DNA from: Vulcanimicrobiota bacterium
GTDB taxonomy: Bacteria > Vulcanimicrobiota > Xenobia > Xenobiales > JADMJV01
Length of the DNA stretch: 64,000 bases
NCBI GenBank assembly: GCA_017307785.1
Contig: JAFKGI010000005.1
Coordinates: 222,581-286,580 of the forward strand
Reading direction: 5' to 3'
Positions within the stretch are counted from its first letter, which is position 1, and the number at the start of each line of letters is the position of its first letter. The position numbers were made by a program, and so were the translations under genes. Below are positions 7,700-16,160 of this stretch, in pieces. Below the pieces are notes generated by a model. It was not told where the DNA came from. It saw nothing but the letters and a program-made list of their open reading frames with translations, and made no database searches.

Positions 7700-8867
7700 G
7701 GGCGACCTCCTGAAGGGCGGCTTCCAGCCGGGTTTCAAAGATTTCCACGTGCTTGCTTTTCAGCACCAGCGGAGGCAGCAGACGCAGGGTGTTGCCTCCG
7801 GAGCTGAGCACGATCATTTTCTGGCGCAGTGCGGCCGCCACCAGGTCGGCCACCGGCACTTTCTCGTCCAGGGCCAGGCCCCACATCAAGCCGCGGCCGC
7901 GCGCTTCCCGCACGTAGTCGAATTTCTCGACCATTCTCTGGAGAACCTGACCCAACTGCTCGCCGACCTGCTCGACCTGGGCCAGGAACTCCGGCTGGTT
8001 GACGGTCTCGAAGACGCTGCGGGCTACGCGCGTGACCAGCGGCCCGCCCCCAAAGGTGCTGCCGTGATCGCCGGCTTCCAGGGCGTTGTGCACTTTGTCG
8101 TTGATCAGAATGGCGCCGATGGGCAGTCCCCCACCCAGTGGCTTGGCCAGCGTCATGAGATCCGGCTCCACCCCATAGTTCTGATAGGCCCACAGCTTGC
8201 CGGCGCGACCCAGACCGCACTGCACTTCGTCGAAGATCAAGAGCACGTCGCGGGCGTCGCACATGCGGCGCAGGCCCTGCAGAAAGTCCGCATCGGCCGA
8301 ACGCACGCCGCCTTCGCCCTGAATGGGCTCGACGATCACGGCCGCCACTCCGCCGTCCAGGTTGACGCTGTCCAGGTCGTTGTAGGTGGCGAAGCGCACG
8401 CCCCCGATCAGCGGCTCGAAGGGCTGGCGATAGCGCGGGTTGGCGGTGCAGGCCAGTGCTCCCATGGTGCGGCCGTGGAAGCTGTCGCTGAAAGCCACGA
8501 CTTCGCGCCGCTCCTTGCCCCACTTGCGGGCAAACTTGAGGGCGCCCTCGTTGGCTTCGGTGCCGCTGTTGCAGAAGAAGACCTTGGAGGCAAACGAGTT
8601 CTCGCACAGCAAGCGGGCCAACTCCACTTGAGGAGCGGTGTAGTAAAGGTTGGAGGTGTGAATCAGACCGGGCTTGGCCAGCACCTCCTGGATGGCCGGA
8701 TGCTCGTAGCCCAGCGAGTTGACGGCGATGCCGGCGGCCATGTCCAGGTATTCCTGGCCCTCGGAATCGACCAGCCAGACGCCGTGACCGCGCTCCCAAA
8801 GGATCGGGGTTCGTTTGTAGGTCTGGACGATGAACTGGCTTTCGGCTTCACGAACTGCTTGAGACAT
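7686..8867 (-). CDS. argD: Acetylornithine aminotransferase ArgD
   Basis: This 393-residue class III PLP aminotransferase converts N-acetylglutamate semialdehyde to N-acetylornithine. The PLP lysine is Lys242 in LMTLAKPLGGG; the cofactor aspartate sits in IFDEVQCGLGRAGK. FCNSGTEANEGALK and GSTFGGGPLV are also typical of ArgD. The start is ATG 8867, which overlaps the argB 3' end by 20 bases; the 3' end carries the ribosome site of the argA gene. Members of this subfamily can also act on succinyl-diaminopimelate, so a second role in lysine synthesis is possible. Confidence 0.96.
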   Translation of the reverse strand: MSQAVREAESQFIVQTYKRTPILWERGHGVWLVDSEGQEYLDMAAGIAVNSLGYEHPAIQEVLAKPGLIHTSNLYYTAPQVELARLLCENSFASKVFFCNSGTEANEGALKFARKWGKERREVVAFSDSFHGRTMGALACTANPRYRQPFEPLIGGVRFATYNDLDSVNLDGGVAAVIVEPIQGEGGVRSADADFLQGLRRMCDARDVLLIFDEVQCGLGRAGKLWAYQNYGVEPDLMTLAKPLGGGLPIGAILINDKVHNALEAGDHGSTFGGGPLVTRVARSVFETVNQPEFLAQVEQVGEQLGQVLQRMVEKFDYVREARGRGLMWGLALDEKVPVADLVAAALRQKMIVLSSGGNTLRLLPPLVLKSKHVEIFETRLEAALQEVALALA

Positions 8868-9615
8868 TGCGCACCACCGTCCCGGCCGGCTGCCCTTGCA
8901 ACCAGGCCGCGACGCCCTCCAAATGACTGATGAGAACCTGCTCCAAGCCGCGATCCAGCGCTTCGAAGCAGGCCCTGAGTTTTGGCAAAATTCCTTCGGT
9001 CAGGTGGCCTCGCTCCAGCAGCTGGTCGTAAAGAGCGCGGTCGATCTCGGGAACGACCTGACCCTCCACCAGAATGCCGGCCACGTCGGTCAGGAAGATC
9101 AGCGTATCGGCCTGGACTCCCGCGGCCACGGCGGCCGCCACCGGATCGGCGTTGACGTTATAAAGCTGTCCTTCTTCATCCAGGCACAGGGGGGAAAGGC
9201 AGACCACCCAGCCGCTCTCGGCCAGCTGACGTAAGCCGGCGCCGTCGACGCGACTGGGGTCGCCCACCCAGCCCAGGTCTTGGGCATGCTGCAATTTGCG
9301 GCAGCGCACCAATCCGGCGTCGGCCCCGGTCAGGCCCAGGGCTTTGAGCCCGTGACGAACCAGTCCCTGCACCATCTGCATTTTGGCCAGCCCGGCCAGG
9401 CCCATAACGGCCGCTTCCAGAGTGGCCGTGTCGGTCACCCGCAGTCCGTCCACGAAGCGGGACTCCAGGCCGAGCCGCTGGGAAAGGGCGCTGGTGCCTT
9501 TGCCGCCTCCGTGTACCACGATGGGCGGGCGCTCGAATTTCTTCAGCAGTCCGGCCAGACCCTCGAGAAAATCCGGCTGATCCAGCTGGCGGCCGCCCAC
9601 TTTGAGCACCCACAT
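8848..9615 (-). CDS. argB: Acetylglutamate kinase ArgB
   Basis: The 255-residue amino-acid kinase phosphorylates N-acetylglutamate. Visible marks are the N-terminal LKVGG, the VVHGGG glycine loop near residue 35, RVTDxxTLE, GLTGADAG, the VNADPVAAAVAA segment and a C-terminal substrate region with EGILPK. It is at the short end of the family and lacks the N-terminal helix of arginine-sensitive ArgB, which suggests (inference) an enzyme not inhibited by arginine. ATG 9615 overlaps the argC stop by one base (TGATG). The 3' end overlaps argD by 20 bases. Confidence 0.95.
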   Translation of the reverse strand: MWVLKVGGRQLDQPDFLEGLAGLLKKFERPPIVVHGGGKGTSALSQRLGLESRFVDGLRVTDTATLEAAVMGLAGLAKMQMVQGLVRHGLKALGLTGADAGLVRCRKLQHAQDLGWVGDPSRVDGAGLRQLAESGWVVCLSPLCLDEEGQLYNVNADPVAAAVAAGVQADTLIFLTDVAGILVEGQVVPEIDRALYDQLLERGHLTEGILPKLRACFEALDRGLEQVLISHLEGVAAWLQGQPAGTVVRNVSSSS

Positions 9616-10604
9616 CAGAGCAGGCCCTCGGTTTCCGGCCAGCCTTTGGCCACGTTCAAGTTCTGCAGAGCCTGACCGGCCGCGCCCTTGACCAGGTTGT
9701 CGATGGTGCTGATCACGACCAGCTTGCCCTGTTCCGGCATGGGATGCAGGCTGAGGACGCACAGGTTGGTCTGCCGGCTGTGGGCCATCTGGGCAATGTC
9801 GCCGGCCGGCAGCACTTTCACGAAGGGCTCATTGGCGTAAAACTCTTGATAGAGGCGTTGCACGTCGCCTTCGGGCAAGTCCACATAGAGGTTGGAGATC
9901 ATGCCGCGGAAACAAGGCGCCACCTGAGGCACGAAAAGCAGGTCGGCGGCGCCATTCAGTTGCTGAAGCATCTCGCTGCGATGACGATGTTTGTCACCCA
10001 CCGCGTAGGGACGCAAATTTTCGGCCACTTCGCCATGGAGGTTGGCCAGGGCCGCGCTGCGGCCGGCCCCGGAGACGCCGCTTTTGGAGTCGGCCACCAC
10101 CAGGCCGCCAAGCAGGCCAGCTTTCTGCAGCGGTGCCAATCCCAAAAGCACGCTGGTCGGGTAGCAACCCGGATTGGCGATCAACTGCGCATCCTGGAGT
10201 TGCGGGCGGTGCAGTTCGGTCAGCCCGTAGACGGCCTGCTGCAGACGCTCGGGATGAGGATGGTCCAGGTTGTAGACCTGTTTGTAGAGCTCGGCGCTCT
10301 TCAAGCGGTAGTCGGCGGACAGGTCGATGACCCGGCAACCGGCCTTCAGGGCGTGCTCACCCCATTCGGCCGAGGCGGCGTGGGGCAGGCACAGAAAGAC
10401 CGTGTCCAGCTGGGAGAAATCGACATCTTCCAGGGAGCACAGGGGCTGGGCGGGAGCGCCGGGCAGCACCTGATCGAGGTTCTTGCCCACGTCCTGGCGG
10501 CAGGCGGCCCGCACCAGTTCGACCCGGGAATGGCGGCGCAAGCGCTCTACCAGTTCTCGTCCCGAATATCCGGTGGCCCCCAAAATGGCGACCCGTTCGC
10601 TCAT
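9615..10604 (-). CDS. argC: N-acetyl-gamma-glutamyl-phosphate reductase ArgC
   Basis: The 329-residue protein reduces N-acetylglutamyl phosphate to the semialdehyde with NADPH. The Rossmann motif GATGYSGREL opens the protein, and the catalytic cysteine is Cys147 in ANPGCYPTSV. The C-terminal half has the KSGVSGAGR and NLRPYAVGDKHRH segments with a conserved histidine. Length fits type 1 ArgC. Its ATG overlaps the DUF2237 stop (ATGA), which makes it the third gene of the operon. argF, argG and argH are not in the window. Confidence 0.96.
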   Translation of the reverse strand: MSERVAILGATGYSGRELVERLRRHSRVELVRAACRQDVGKNLDQVLPGAPAQPLCSLEDVDFSQLDTVFLCLPHAASAEWGEHALKAGCRVIDLSADYRLKSAELYKQVYNLDHPHPERLQQAVYGLTELHRPQLQDAQLIANPGCYPTSVLLGLAPLQKAGLLGGLVVADSKSGVSGAGRSAALANLHGEVAENLRPYAVGDKHRHRSEMLQQLNGAADLLFVPQVAPCFRGMISNLYVDLPEGDVQRLYQEFYANEPFVKVLPAGDIAQMAHSRQTNLCVLSLHPMPEQGKLVVISTIDNLVKGAAGQALQNLNVAKGWPETEGLL

Positions 10605-10957
10605 GCCTGGTGGGCCTTCAGGTCAGACAGATTGGCGTATTCCAGCATAATGGCGTGGGTCGCTTCCAACACCAGTTTGGGCGCGCACTGAGCTTGCCGG
10701 GCTTCCACCCAGCGCGAAGCGCACAGGCACCAGCGGTCCCCCGGCTTGAGCCCGGGAAACTCGTATTCCGGCCGGGGCGTCGAGAGATCGTTACCGCGGC
10801 TCTGGGAAAACTCCAGGAATTCCGCCGTCATCACGCAGCACACCAGATGCATACCCAGGTCGCCCGGGCCCGTGTTACAACACCCGTCGCGCATGTAGCC
10901 GGTGAGCGGCTCCCGCGAGCAAGTTTCTAGTTCTCCCCCGAGCACATTCTTTGCCAT
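10601..10957 (-). CDS. DUF2237 family protein
   Basis: This 118-residue protein matches DUF2237 over nearly its full length: NVLGGELETCSREPLTG, RDGCCNTGPGDLGMH, the invariant RGNDLSTPRPE and GLKPGDRWCLCASRW. Four or more conserved cysteines suggest metal or redox chemistry, but the family has no assigned reaction. ATG 10957 was chosen because family homology begins there; open sequence further upstream has no similarity. It overlaps argC by four bases and probably travels in the arg operon by coupling rather than by pathway. Confidence 0.9.
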   Translation of the reverse strand: MAKNVLGGELETCSREPLTGYMRDGCCNTGPGDLGMHLVCCVMTAEFLEFSQSRGNDLSTPRPEYEFPGLKPGDRWCLCASRWVEARQAQCAPKLVLEATHAIMLEYANLSDLKAHQA

Positions 10958-10994
10958 GCAGCGGCCCTTCTGGACGGCCGGGTCGGTTCCTCGG

Positions 10995-12242
10995 CTATTT
11001 GCGCTTGCGTTTCCGTAAATACTGGCGCCACCCGTCCCGAGTGGCCATGGAAAGGTTCCTGCGCTCGCACTCCGGCAGCAGGTAGATGAAAGATTCCAGT
11101 TTCTTGAGCTGGACTTCCCAGAGCTCCAGCGCCTGTTGCCTGGCCTCCGGGTGCGGCAGCGTGCGTAGCAGGCCGGCATCGACCTCCCAATCGTCGCGCT
11201 GCAGGTAGATGACCCCGCCGGGCGGTCCCTGAGGAAAGTCGATTTCGTCCAGGCACAGACCGTGCCAGACGGGCACGATTCGGGCCATGCCCTGGGGCAC
11301 GTAGGGCAGTTGCACGGCCGCCCGGATGCCGATACAGCCCAGGTGCCCTTTCAGCTCCGGTATCCTTAGCTCGGGATGGTGCCGTGCGGTCATCCATTTG
11401 TGGGCCCAGGGAAGCACCTGCATTTCCCAGCCCTGCTCGTTTCGGTGAGCGCCCAACACGACCGCCTGCAGTTCCCCCAGTTCTCCCACCGGCCAGGCGG
11501 CTGCTCCCTGCCAGCGCTGAGGCTCATAGGCCACCGACCAGTGGGTTTCGTAAGCACGAGAGCGGCCGCTGGTCGCTCCCCAGGCGAAGCCTCCCACGGC
11601 CGGGTAGAGCCATTCGAAAAGCCAACCGGAACGAGCCGAGTGGCCGGGAATCTGCTCGCCCACCAACGGCGGCAGCAGGAAGCCGTTGAGGACCAGGTTG
11701 AGTGGGCAGAGCGAGAGGCGGCGCTGCAGGCTGAGGCGCAGCCGGTCCAGAGCCGAGGAGCGGAACCAACCGCTCCACCAGCTTTGCCTGGCAATCTGAC
11801 AGGTGAAGCGCACCAGCGGAGAGCCCTGGCTGACTTGCGAGTGACGAAGACTGGATGCGTCCAGGCTGCTGCGGTTGACCCCGTCGTCATAAAGCAGTTC
11901 GTGATTTCTTCCCTGGGCGGCGAAAGCCAACAGCGCTCCCAGGGCCAGTTGGCGCAGCCAGGGCGATCGCAGCTTGTCACCGCCCAGCAGCGCGGCCGGA
12001 AAGTCTTCCTCGTAGGCGGGTTCGACGGGAGTGAACTCGAGGCTGAATCTGCCCTCTTCCAGCTGCACCGAGAGCTGACGGGCTCCCGAGAGGACCGCGG
12101 CCTGAGCCAGCTTGTAGAGGAAAAGCCAGGGCTCCTTACTCTGCAGGATCTGCAACCGACGTTGGCGCGCGGCCAGGTCCAGAGTGAACTTGCCGCCGCT
12201 GTCCAGACGCCCTTCGGAGCTGAGTTGCTTGAGCAGTTCCAC
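10995..12242 (-). CDS. Hypothetical protein, no recognised family
   Basis: A 415-residue protein read from GTG 12242, with AAGAAGGG directly before it (very short spacing). It is rich in Trp, Leu and Arg. An N-terminal region (about residues 1-100: KLAQAAVLSGARQLSVQLEE, then a DDG near 120) faintly recalls the helix-strand opening of GHKL/HSP90 ATPases, but the nucleotide-binding N, D and G boxes cannot be placed. There is no signal peptide, and the C-terminus is strongly basic (RKRKRK). It lies upstream of the DUF2237-arg operon on the same strand with a 37-base gap. Function unknown. Confidence 0.75.
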   Translation of the reverse strand: MELLKQLSSEGRLDSGGKFTLDLAARQRRLQILQSKEPWLFLYKLAQAAVLSGARQLSVQLEEGRFSLEFTPVEPAYEEDFPAALLGGDKLRSPWLRQLALGALLAFAAQGRNHELLYDDGVNRSSLDASSLRHSQVSQGSPLVRFTCQIARQSWWSGWFRSSALDRLRLSLQRRLSLCPLNLVLNGFLLPPLVGEQIPGHSARSGWLFEWLYPAVGGFAWGATSGRSRAYETHWSVAYEPQRWQGAAAWPVGELGELQAVVLGAHRNEQGWEMQVLPWAHKWMTARHHPELRIPELKGHLGCIGIRAAVQLPYVPQGMARIVPVWHGLCLDEIDFPQGPPGGVIYLQRDDWEVDAGLLRTLPHPEARQQALELWEVQLKKLESFIYLLPECERRNLSMATRDGWRQYLRKRKRK

Positions 12243-12283
12243 CCCTTCTTGATTCGTGATGCGGTGAGCGAAGCCTGGAAAGA

Positions 12284-12311
12284 CAAAAGCCCCGCAAAAT
12301 GCGAGGCTTTC
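12284..12311 (-). terminator. Intrinsic terminator of the tRNA-Arg transcript
   Basis: On the minus strand, AAGCCTCGCA, a short T loop and TGCGGGGCTT form a ten-pair stem (one mismatch) followed by a T tract. It starts three bases after the tRNA CCA end. Confidence 0.85.
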
Positions 12312-12313
12312 TA

Positions 12314-12389
12314 TGGCGTCCCCTGAGGGGGTCGAACCCCCAACCTTCTGGTCCGAAGCCAGACGCTCTATCCATTGAGCTAAGGAGAC
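12314..12389 (-). tRNA. tRNA-Arg (anticodon UCG)
   Basis: A 76-base cloverleaf with encoded CCA. The acceptor stem is GTCTCCT/AGGGGAC with one G-T pair; the D arm has AGCTCAATGGATAGAGC; the anticodon stem TCTGG/CCAGA encloses loop CTTCGGA, so the anticodon is TCG (reads CGA); the T arm is GGGGGTTCGACCCCC. It is a single-gene transcript with promoter and terminator both visible. Confidence 0.97.
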
Positions 12390-12397
12390 AGGCGCCT

Positions 12398-12426
12398 ATC
12401 TTGGCAGTCCGGCCTGCTCTTGTCAA
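12398..12426 (-). promoter_or_regulatory. Sigma-70-type promoter of tRNA-Arg
   Basis: On the minus strand a perfect TTGACA (12421-12426) is followed after 17 bases by CAAGAT (12398-12403). Initiation about seven bases later would fall about two bases before the tRNA 5' end. Confidence 0.55.
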
Positions 12427-12467
12427 TGGCAAGGGCCGGGCTCGGCCGGAGGCGAAAGATAAATGTT

Positions 12468-13151
12468 ATGAAAGATACAAAATCTCCCAAGGTCCAGGAG
12501 CGACGCGTCACCACCCGGGTGGACTGCTGCTATCCGGTGGAATGCGAGCTCGAGGGACAGCGTTTTCCCGGCAGCGTCACCAACATGGGCCTGGGCGGCA
12601 TGCGCCTGCTGGCCGAACGGGAATTGTCGCGCGACACCACTTTGCAGGTTCACTCCAAAGAACCCGGCTGGGGCAGCCTGGCCGCGCGTGTCGTCTGGAG
12701 CCGTGCGCGCGCCGAGGGGGACGATTTTGAATCGGGCCTGATCTATCGGGACGGACTGAAGGAACTGGAGAACTCCTGGGTCAAGGCGGCCCTGCAGCAT
12801 CTCGGCTTCGAATCCAGCTCGCTCTACGAGCGGCGCCGTACCCTGCGCGCCAACACTTCGCTGCAGGCGCAGCTGGCCGTAGCCGGCCGCCCTTATGCCT
12901 GCGTCATGCGCGACCTGGGTTTGGGCGGGGCGCTGGTGGAAACACCCGCGCAGATTCTGGGCATCCAGGACCGAGCCGCCGTCACTCTAGAAGTCAATTT
13001 ACCCGACAAGCAAGTCCTGTTCGCTCACGTGGTTTACTCGCGTTTGCTGCCTTCGGGCGCCCAGCAACACGGTCTGTGCTTCGACCCGGACCGCCACAAT
13101 CAAGCTCAGGCCCGACTGGTGGAAGGTTACCTGGAAGCCCTACACTCTTAG
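12468..13151 (+). CDS. Tandem PilZ-domain protein
   Basis: The 227-residue protein holds two PilZ-like domains. The first opens with ERRVTTRVDCCYPVEC and has NMGLGGMRL; the second opens with ERRRTLRANTSLQAQ and has RDLGLGGALVE. PilZ domains bind cyclic di-GMP through an RxxxR motif and a D/NxSxxG motif. Here the basic motifs are present (RRVTTR, RRRTLR), but both second motifs have Gly or Leu where Ser is usual, so c-di-GMP binding is plausible and unproven. ATG 12468 is the best start; no ribosome site sits at normal distance. No membrane or catalytic domain is attached, so it should be a cytosolic receptor or adaptor. Confidence 0.85.
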   Translation: MKDTKSPKVQERRVTTRVDCCYPVECELEGQRFPGSVTNMGLGGMRLLAERELSRDTTLQVHSKEPGWGSLAARVVWSRARAEGDDFESGLIYRDGLKELENSWVKAALQHLGFESSSLYERRRTLRANTSLQAQLAVAGRPYACVMRDLGLGGALVETPAQILGIQDRAAVTLEVNLPDKQVLFAHVVYSRLLPSGAQQHGLCFDPDRHNQAQARLVEGYLEALHS

Positions 13152-14630
13152 GCCTCGCGGCACCACCCAGCGTTCCACCACATCCCAGAAGCCTTGCGCA
13201 AGCAGGGCCAGCATGGCGGCCGGAACGGCCCCCTGGAAGATCATCTGGTTGTCCAGCAGCGAAATTCCCTGCAGGATCCACTGCCCCAGACCCCCCGCGC
13301 CCACCAGGGCAGCCAGCGTGGCCGTGCCCACGTTGATGACGGAGCTGGTCTTGATGCCGGCCAGGATGGAAGGCGAAGCCATAGGCAGGCGAATGCGCCA
13401 CAGCTGCGCCAGCGGCGGCATACCCAGAGCGTGAGCGGCTTCGCTCAAGTTGCCGGGCAAGGTGGTCAAACCCGTGTAGGTGTTGCGCACGATCGGCAGG
13501 ATGCTGTAGACGAAGAGCGCCACCACGGCCGGTCCGGGCCCGGTTCCGGTGATGGGAATCATAAAAGCCAGTAAGGCCAGCGAGGGGATGGTCTGCAGCA
13601 AACCCACCGTGGACAGGGTCACTTTAGCCGCCAGCGGAGAGCGAGAGGCCAGGATGCCCAGGGGAATTCCAATCAGGACCGCCAGCGTGAGGGAAATGGC
13701 CACCAGGCGCAGGTGCTCGCCGGTCTGTTTGAGCACCAGGGCCATGTCAAAGCTCGATTTTCGCCCGCCCACCTTGCCGGCTTCGCCTTTGCGGGCGGGC
13801 AGGCACTGCTGTAGCAGGTAAGCTGCCGCCTGCTTGTCGGTTTGCTGGTCAATGACCATTTTGGCGTTGGCGCGGCGCATTTGCTCTTCGGATACGCGGC
13901 CCACCAGCTGTTGCAGGGCTGCCCAGGCCTTGGGGCAGCGCTCCGGCAGATCCGCTCGGTAGAGCCAGACGCAGTCGTAGCGCGAAAAATACTTCTGGTC
14001 GTCTTTGAGCAGGCGCAGTCCCAGTTTTTCAATCTGGGCGTCGGTCGTATAAACGTTGATGACGTCCGCCTGATTGGCCTTGACGGCGGCGTAGCAGAGC
14101 TCGTGCTGCATCTCCGAGAAGTGTTTGGGCTTGAGCCCGTATTTTTGGGCGAGGCCTTTCCAGCCGTCTTCGCGACCCATGAACTCCTGGTTCATGACAT
14201 AGCGCAGGTCGGGATACTTCAGTAGATCGCTGAGGTTCTCGGGACCTTTGATGCGCTGGGGCACGGCCAGGGCGTAGCTGTCGGTGAAGCCCAGCGAGTA
14301 ACTCATGCCCAGGCGATCGCGAGCCAGGATCTCCAGGGCGTCCGCGTCGGTGGCGTCGGGTAGCTGCTTGAGGAAAACCTGACGGATGGTGCCGGTATAC
14401 TCCGGATAGACGTCAATGCTGCCCTGCTTGAGGGCGGCGTAGATGATCTCGGTAGCGCCCAGGCTTTTGGTGTATTCGACCTTCGCCCCGCTGGAGGTGG
14501 CCAGTTGCACGGCCGCTTCCCCCAGTACCCAGGACTCGGGAAAGGCCTTGGAGCCGATACGGATGTGCTCGCTGTCCTGAGCCCAGGCGGCGGCCGTCAG
14601 CAAGCACCAGAGAATCAGCCAGAATCTCAT
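13140..14630 (-). CDS. Osmoprotectant-type ABC transporter, fused substrate-binding protein and permease
   Basis: The 496-residue protein has a signal peptide (about residues 1-17, AAAWAQ), then an OpuC/ProX-like binding domain (about residues 22-275; GSKxFPESWVLGE and DVYPEYTGTIR are family marks), then a permease domain of about six helices (about residues 290-496) with the EAA loop near AAHALGMPPLAQLWRIRLP. Substrates of this family are glycine betaine, choline, carnitine or ergothioneine. In the best-known fused homologues the binding domain follows the permease; here it precedes it. ATGA overlap with the ATPase gene. Its 3' end overlaps the convergent PilZ gene by 12 bases. Confidence 0.92.
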   Translation of the reverse strand: MRFWLILWCLLTAAAWAQDSEHIRIGSKAFPESWVLGEAAVQLATSSGAKVEYTKSLGATEIIYAALKQGSIDVYPEYTGTIRQVFLKQLPDATDADALEILARDRLGMSYSLGFTDSYALAVPQRIKGPENLSDLLKYPDLRYVMNQEFMGREDGWKGLAQKYGLKPKHFSEMQHELCYAAVKANQADVINVYTTDAQIEKLGLRLLKDDQKYFSRYDCVWLYRADLPERCPKAWAALQQLVGRVSEEQMRRANAKMVIDQQTDKQAAAYLLQQCLPARKGEAGKVGGRKSSFDMALVLKQTGEHLRLVAISLTLAVLIGIPLGILASRSPLAAKVTLSTVGLLQTIPSLALLAFMIPITGTGPGPAVVALFVYSILPIVRNTYTGLTTLPGNLSEAAHALGMPPLAQLWRIRLPMASPSILAGIKTSSVINVGTATLAALVGAGGLGQWILQGISLLDNQMIFQGAVPAAMLALLAQGFWDVVERWVVPRGLRV

Positions 14631-15364
14631 GAGCTCACCGGATCCATGCGCTGGGCGCGCAGAAACTCGGACACGAAGGGGTCGGCCGGGCGCTGAACCA
14701 GGTCTTCGTAGCTGCCTTTTTGCACCACCCGACCGTCCTTGAGCAGGGCGATTTCCTCCGCCAAGAAGGCGGCTTCGCCCATGTCGTGGGTCACCAGCAG
14801 CACGGTTTTGTCGAGACTGCGGAAAATGTTGCGCAGGTCGTCCTGCAGGTGGAAACGGACCAGCGGGTCGAGAGCGCCCATGGGTTCGTCGAAAATCAGC
14901 AGCGGCGGGTCGAGCATTAAGGAGCGCATGATGCCCACGCGCTGGCGCTGTCCGCCGCTCATTTCAGCCGGGTAGCGTTGCAAGAGGTCTTGGGGCAGTT
15001 GCACCAATTGAGCCAGCTCGAGCACGCGAGCGCGAATCTTCTCGCGCTCCCAGCCCAGATGGGCGGCCATCAGCGAGACGTTACCGAAAGCGGTCAAATG
15101 CGGGAACAGCCCGCCGTCCTGGATCACGTAGCCGATGCGCAGACGCAGCTCACGGGAGTTTTCCGGGGTCATGGTCACGCCGTTGAGCACCACTTTGCCC
15201 GTATCCGGGTGAATCAGGCCCAGCACGATGCGCAGCAGGGTCGACTTGCCGCAGCCACTGGGACCGATCAGGGCAAAGCGCCGCTGACTTTCGATCTTCA
15301 ACGACATAGGCTGAAGGATGGTCCGGTCGCCATAAACCTTGGAAACGTCGACTAATTCGATCAC
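14627..15364 (-). CDS. Osmoprotectant-type ABC transporter ATP-binding protein
   Basis: The 245-residue ATPase is of the ProV/OpuCA type without the C-terminal CBS domains. Walker A is GPSGCGKST (about residues 36-44), the signature is MSGGQRQRVG, Walker B is LLIFDEPMGALDPL and the switch histidine is in VTHDMGEA. GTG 15364 is the most likely start because family homology begins there (VIELVDVSKVYG); an open stretch reaches further to 15451 but looks non-coding. It energises the fused binding protein/permease encoded next, and together they form a complete importer. Confidence 0.93.
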   Translation of the reverse strand: MIELVDVSKVYGDRTILQPMSLKIESQRRFALIGPSGCGKSTLLRIVLGLIHPDTGKVVLNGVTMTPENSRELRLRIGYVIQDGGLFPHLTAFGNVSLMAAHLGWEREKIRARVLELAQLVQLPQDLLQRYPAEMSGGQRQRVGIMRSLMLDPPLLIFDEPMGALDPLVRFHLQDDLRNIFRSLDKTVLLVTHDMGEAAFLAEEIALLKDGRVVQKGSYEDLVQRPADPFVSEFLRAQRMDPVSS

Positions 15365-15446
15365 CGCTCTAAGCCCTTCTGTCCGAGCCCTGGTATCCCT
15401 GGACCAAACATTTGCATAATCTAACAAAATCCGAGGCTCGACCATG

Positions 15447-15475
15447 TTCACAGAAACGTTACAATTGAATATAGT
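15447..15475 (+). promoter_or_regulatory. Sigma-70-type promoter
   Basis: TTCACA (15447-15452), a 17-base spacer and TATAGT (15470-15475), each one base from consensus. It lies 43 bases before GTG 15518, leaving a leader of about 35 bases that contains the ribosome site. Confidence 0.7.
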
Positions 15476-15517
15476 GGTGACCTATCCCGTGGGGGCACGA
15501 GTTTAGGAGGAAGCACA

Positions 15518-15907
15518 GTGGCATCCGGAATCCCTTTCCATATGGGCCCCCGCCCCATTCAAGGCGCAGCGCTCACCTGGGTCAAACCGCCCCAGCAGAC
15601 GCTCACCATCAGCAGCAGCTCGGCGGACAGCTTCGCCGCCAGCACCACCGATGCCGCCTCTCAACCCGGCGTAAGCGACGCCCCCCAGGTCGTAGACTTT
15701 CGAGTCACCAAGGAACAACTTTCCTCCGCCACCCTCAAGCTGGCCCTGTCCACCGTCGCTTCTCAAGGGATGCACGTGAACATCACCCTGGTCAGCGCCG
15801 CCGAAGCCCAGCCCTACCCCACCTACAGCGGCATCACCACCACCGTCGACGGCCAGCTCAGTCTCGAAGAGCGCTTCGGCAAACTCTCCCACACCACCAA
15901 CACCTAG
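15518..15907 (+). CDS. Hypothetical protein
   Basis: A 129-residue protein from GTG 15518 with an AGGAGG site at 15505-15510 and a good promoter upstream. It is rich in Ser, Thr, Ala and Pro and lacks cysteine, a signal peptide or membrane segment. The C-terminal half has alternating beta-like segments (VTKEQLSSATLKLALS, MHVNITLVSA). No family is recognised. The first residues MASGIPFHMGPRPIQGA resemble other short Pro-containing N-termini in this window. Confidence 0.75.
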   Translation: MASGIPFHMGPRPIQGAALTWVKPPQQTLTISSSSADSFAASTTDAASQPGVSDAPQVVDFRVTKEQLSSATLKLALSTVASQGMHVNITLVSAAEAQPYPTYSGITTTVDGQLSLEERFGKLSHTTNT

Positions 15908-16148
15908 CCGTTCTTGCTGCGACTGCTGGGTGGGGCCGGGCTCAGGTTCCGCTTAACCCTAAAAACACGCCGGGCAGCCAGCTGCGTCTCTCCCGTCCCC
16001 ATGCAAACGCGTACGAATCCTGGACCGCAGCACCATCTATGAACTTACGGAGAGCGTGGCCGCGGCCTTCAGCTCTTTCCCGAATCTCCTTTCCGGGACC
16101 AACAAGCGCAGAACGCTCGAATTTTAGGCTTCTTTCAGACTGGCGCGT
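15908..16148. other. Intergenic region without a supported gene
   Basis: About 240 bases between two plus-strand genes. A 38-codon stretch ending in TAG near 16125 reads like protein (ILDRSTIYELTES) but has no ATG, GTG or TTG start, so it may be a gene remnant. A short piece near 15951 (GTTCCGCTTAACCC) resembles the core of the tandem repeat at 41721. No RNA gene is seen. Confidence 0.4.
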
Positions 16149-16160
16149 TACGGTGCTGCG
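16149..16160 (+). promoter_or_regulatory. Leaderless -10 element
   Basis: TACGGT at 16149-16154, then six bases, then GTG 16161. No ribosome site is present. Confidence 0.45.

Noticed and set aside
16039..16128. Short open frames in the gap before 16161
   Set aside because: The ATG frame encodes 30 Arg/Pro-rich residues without promoter or ribosome site; the better-looking frame has no start codon.
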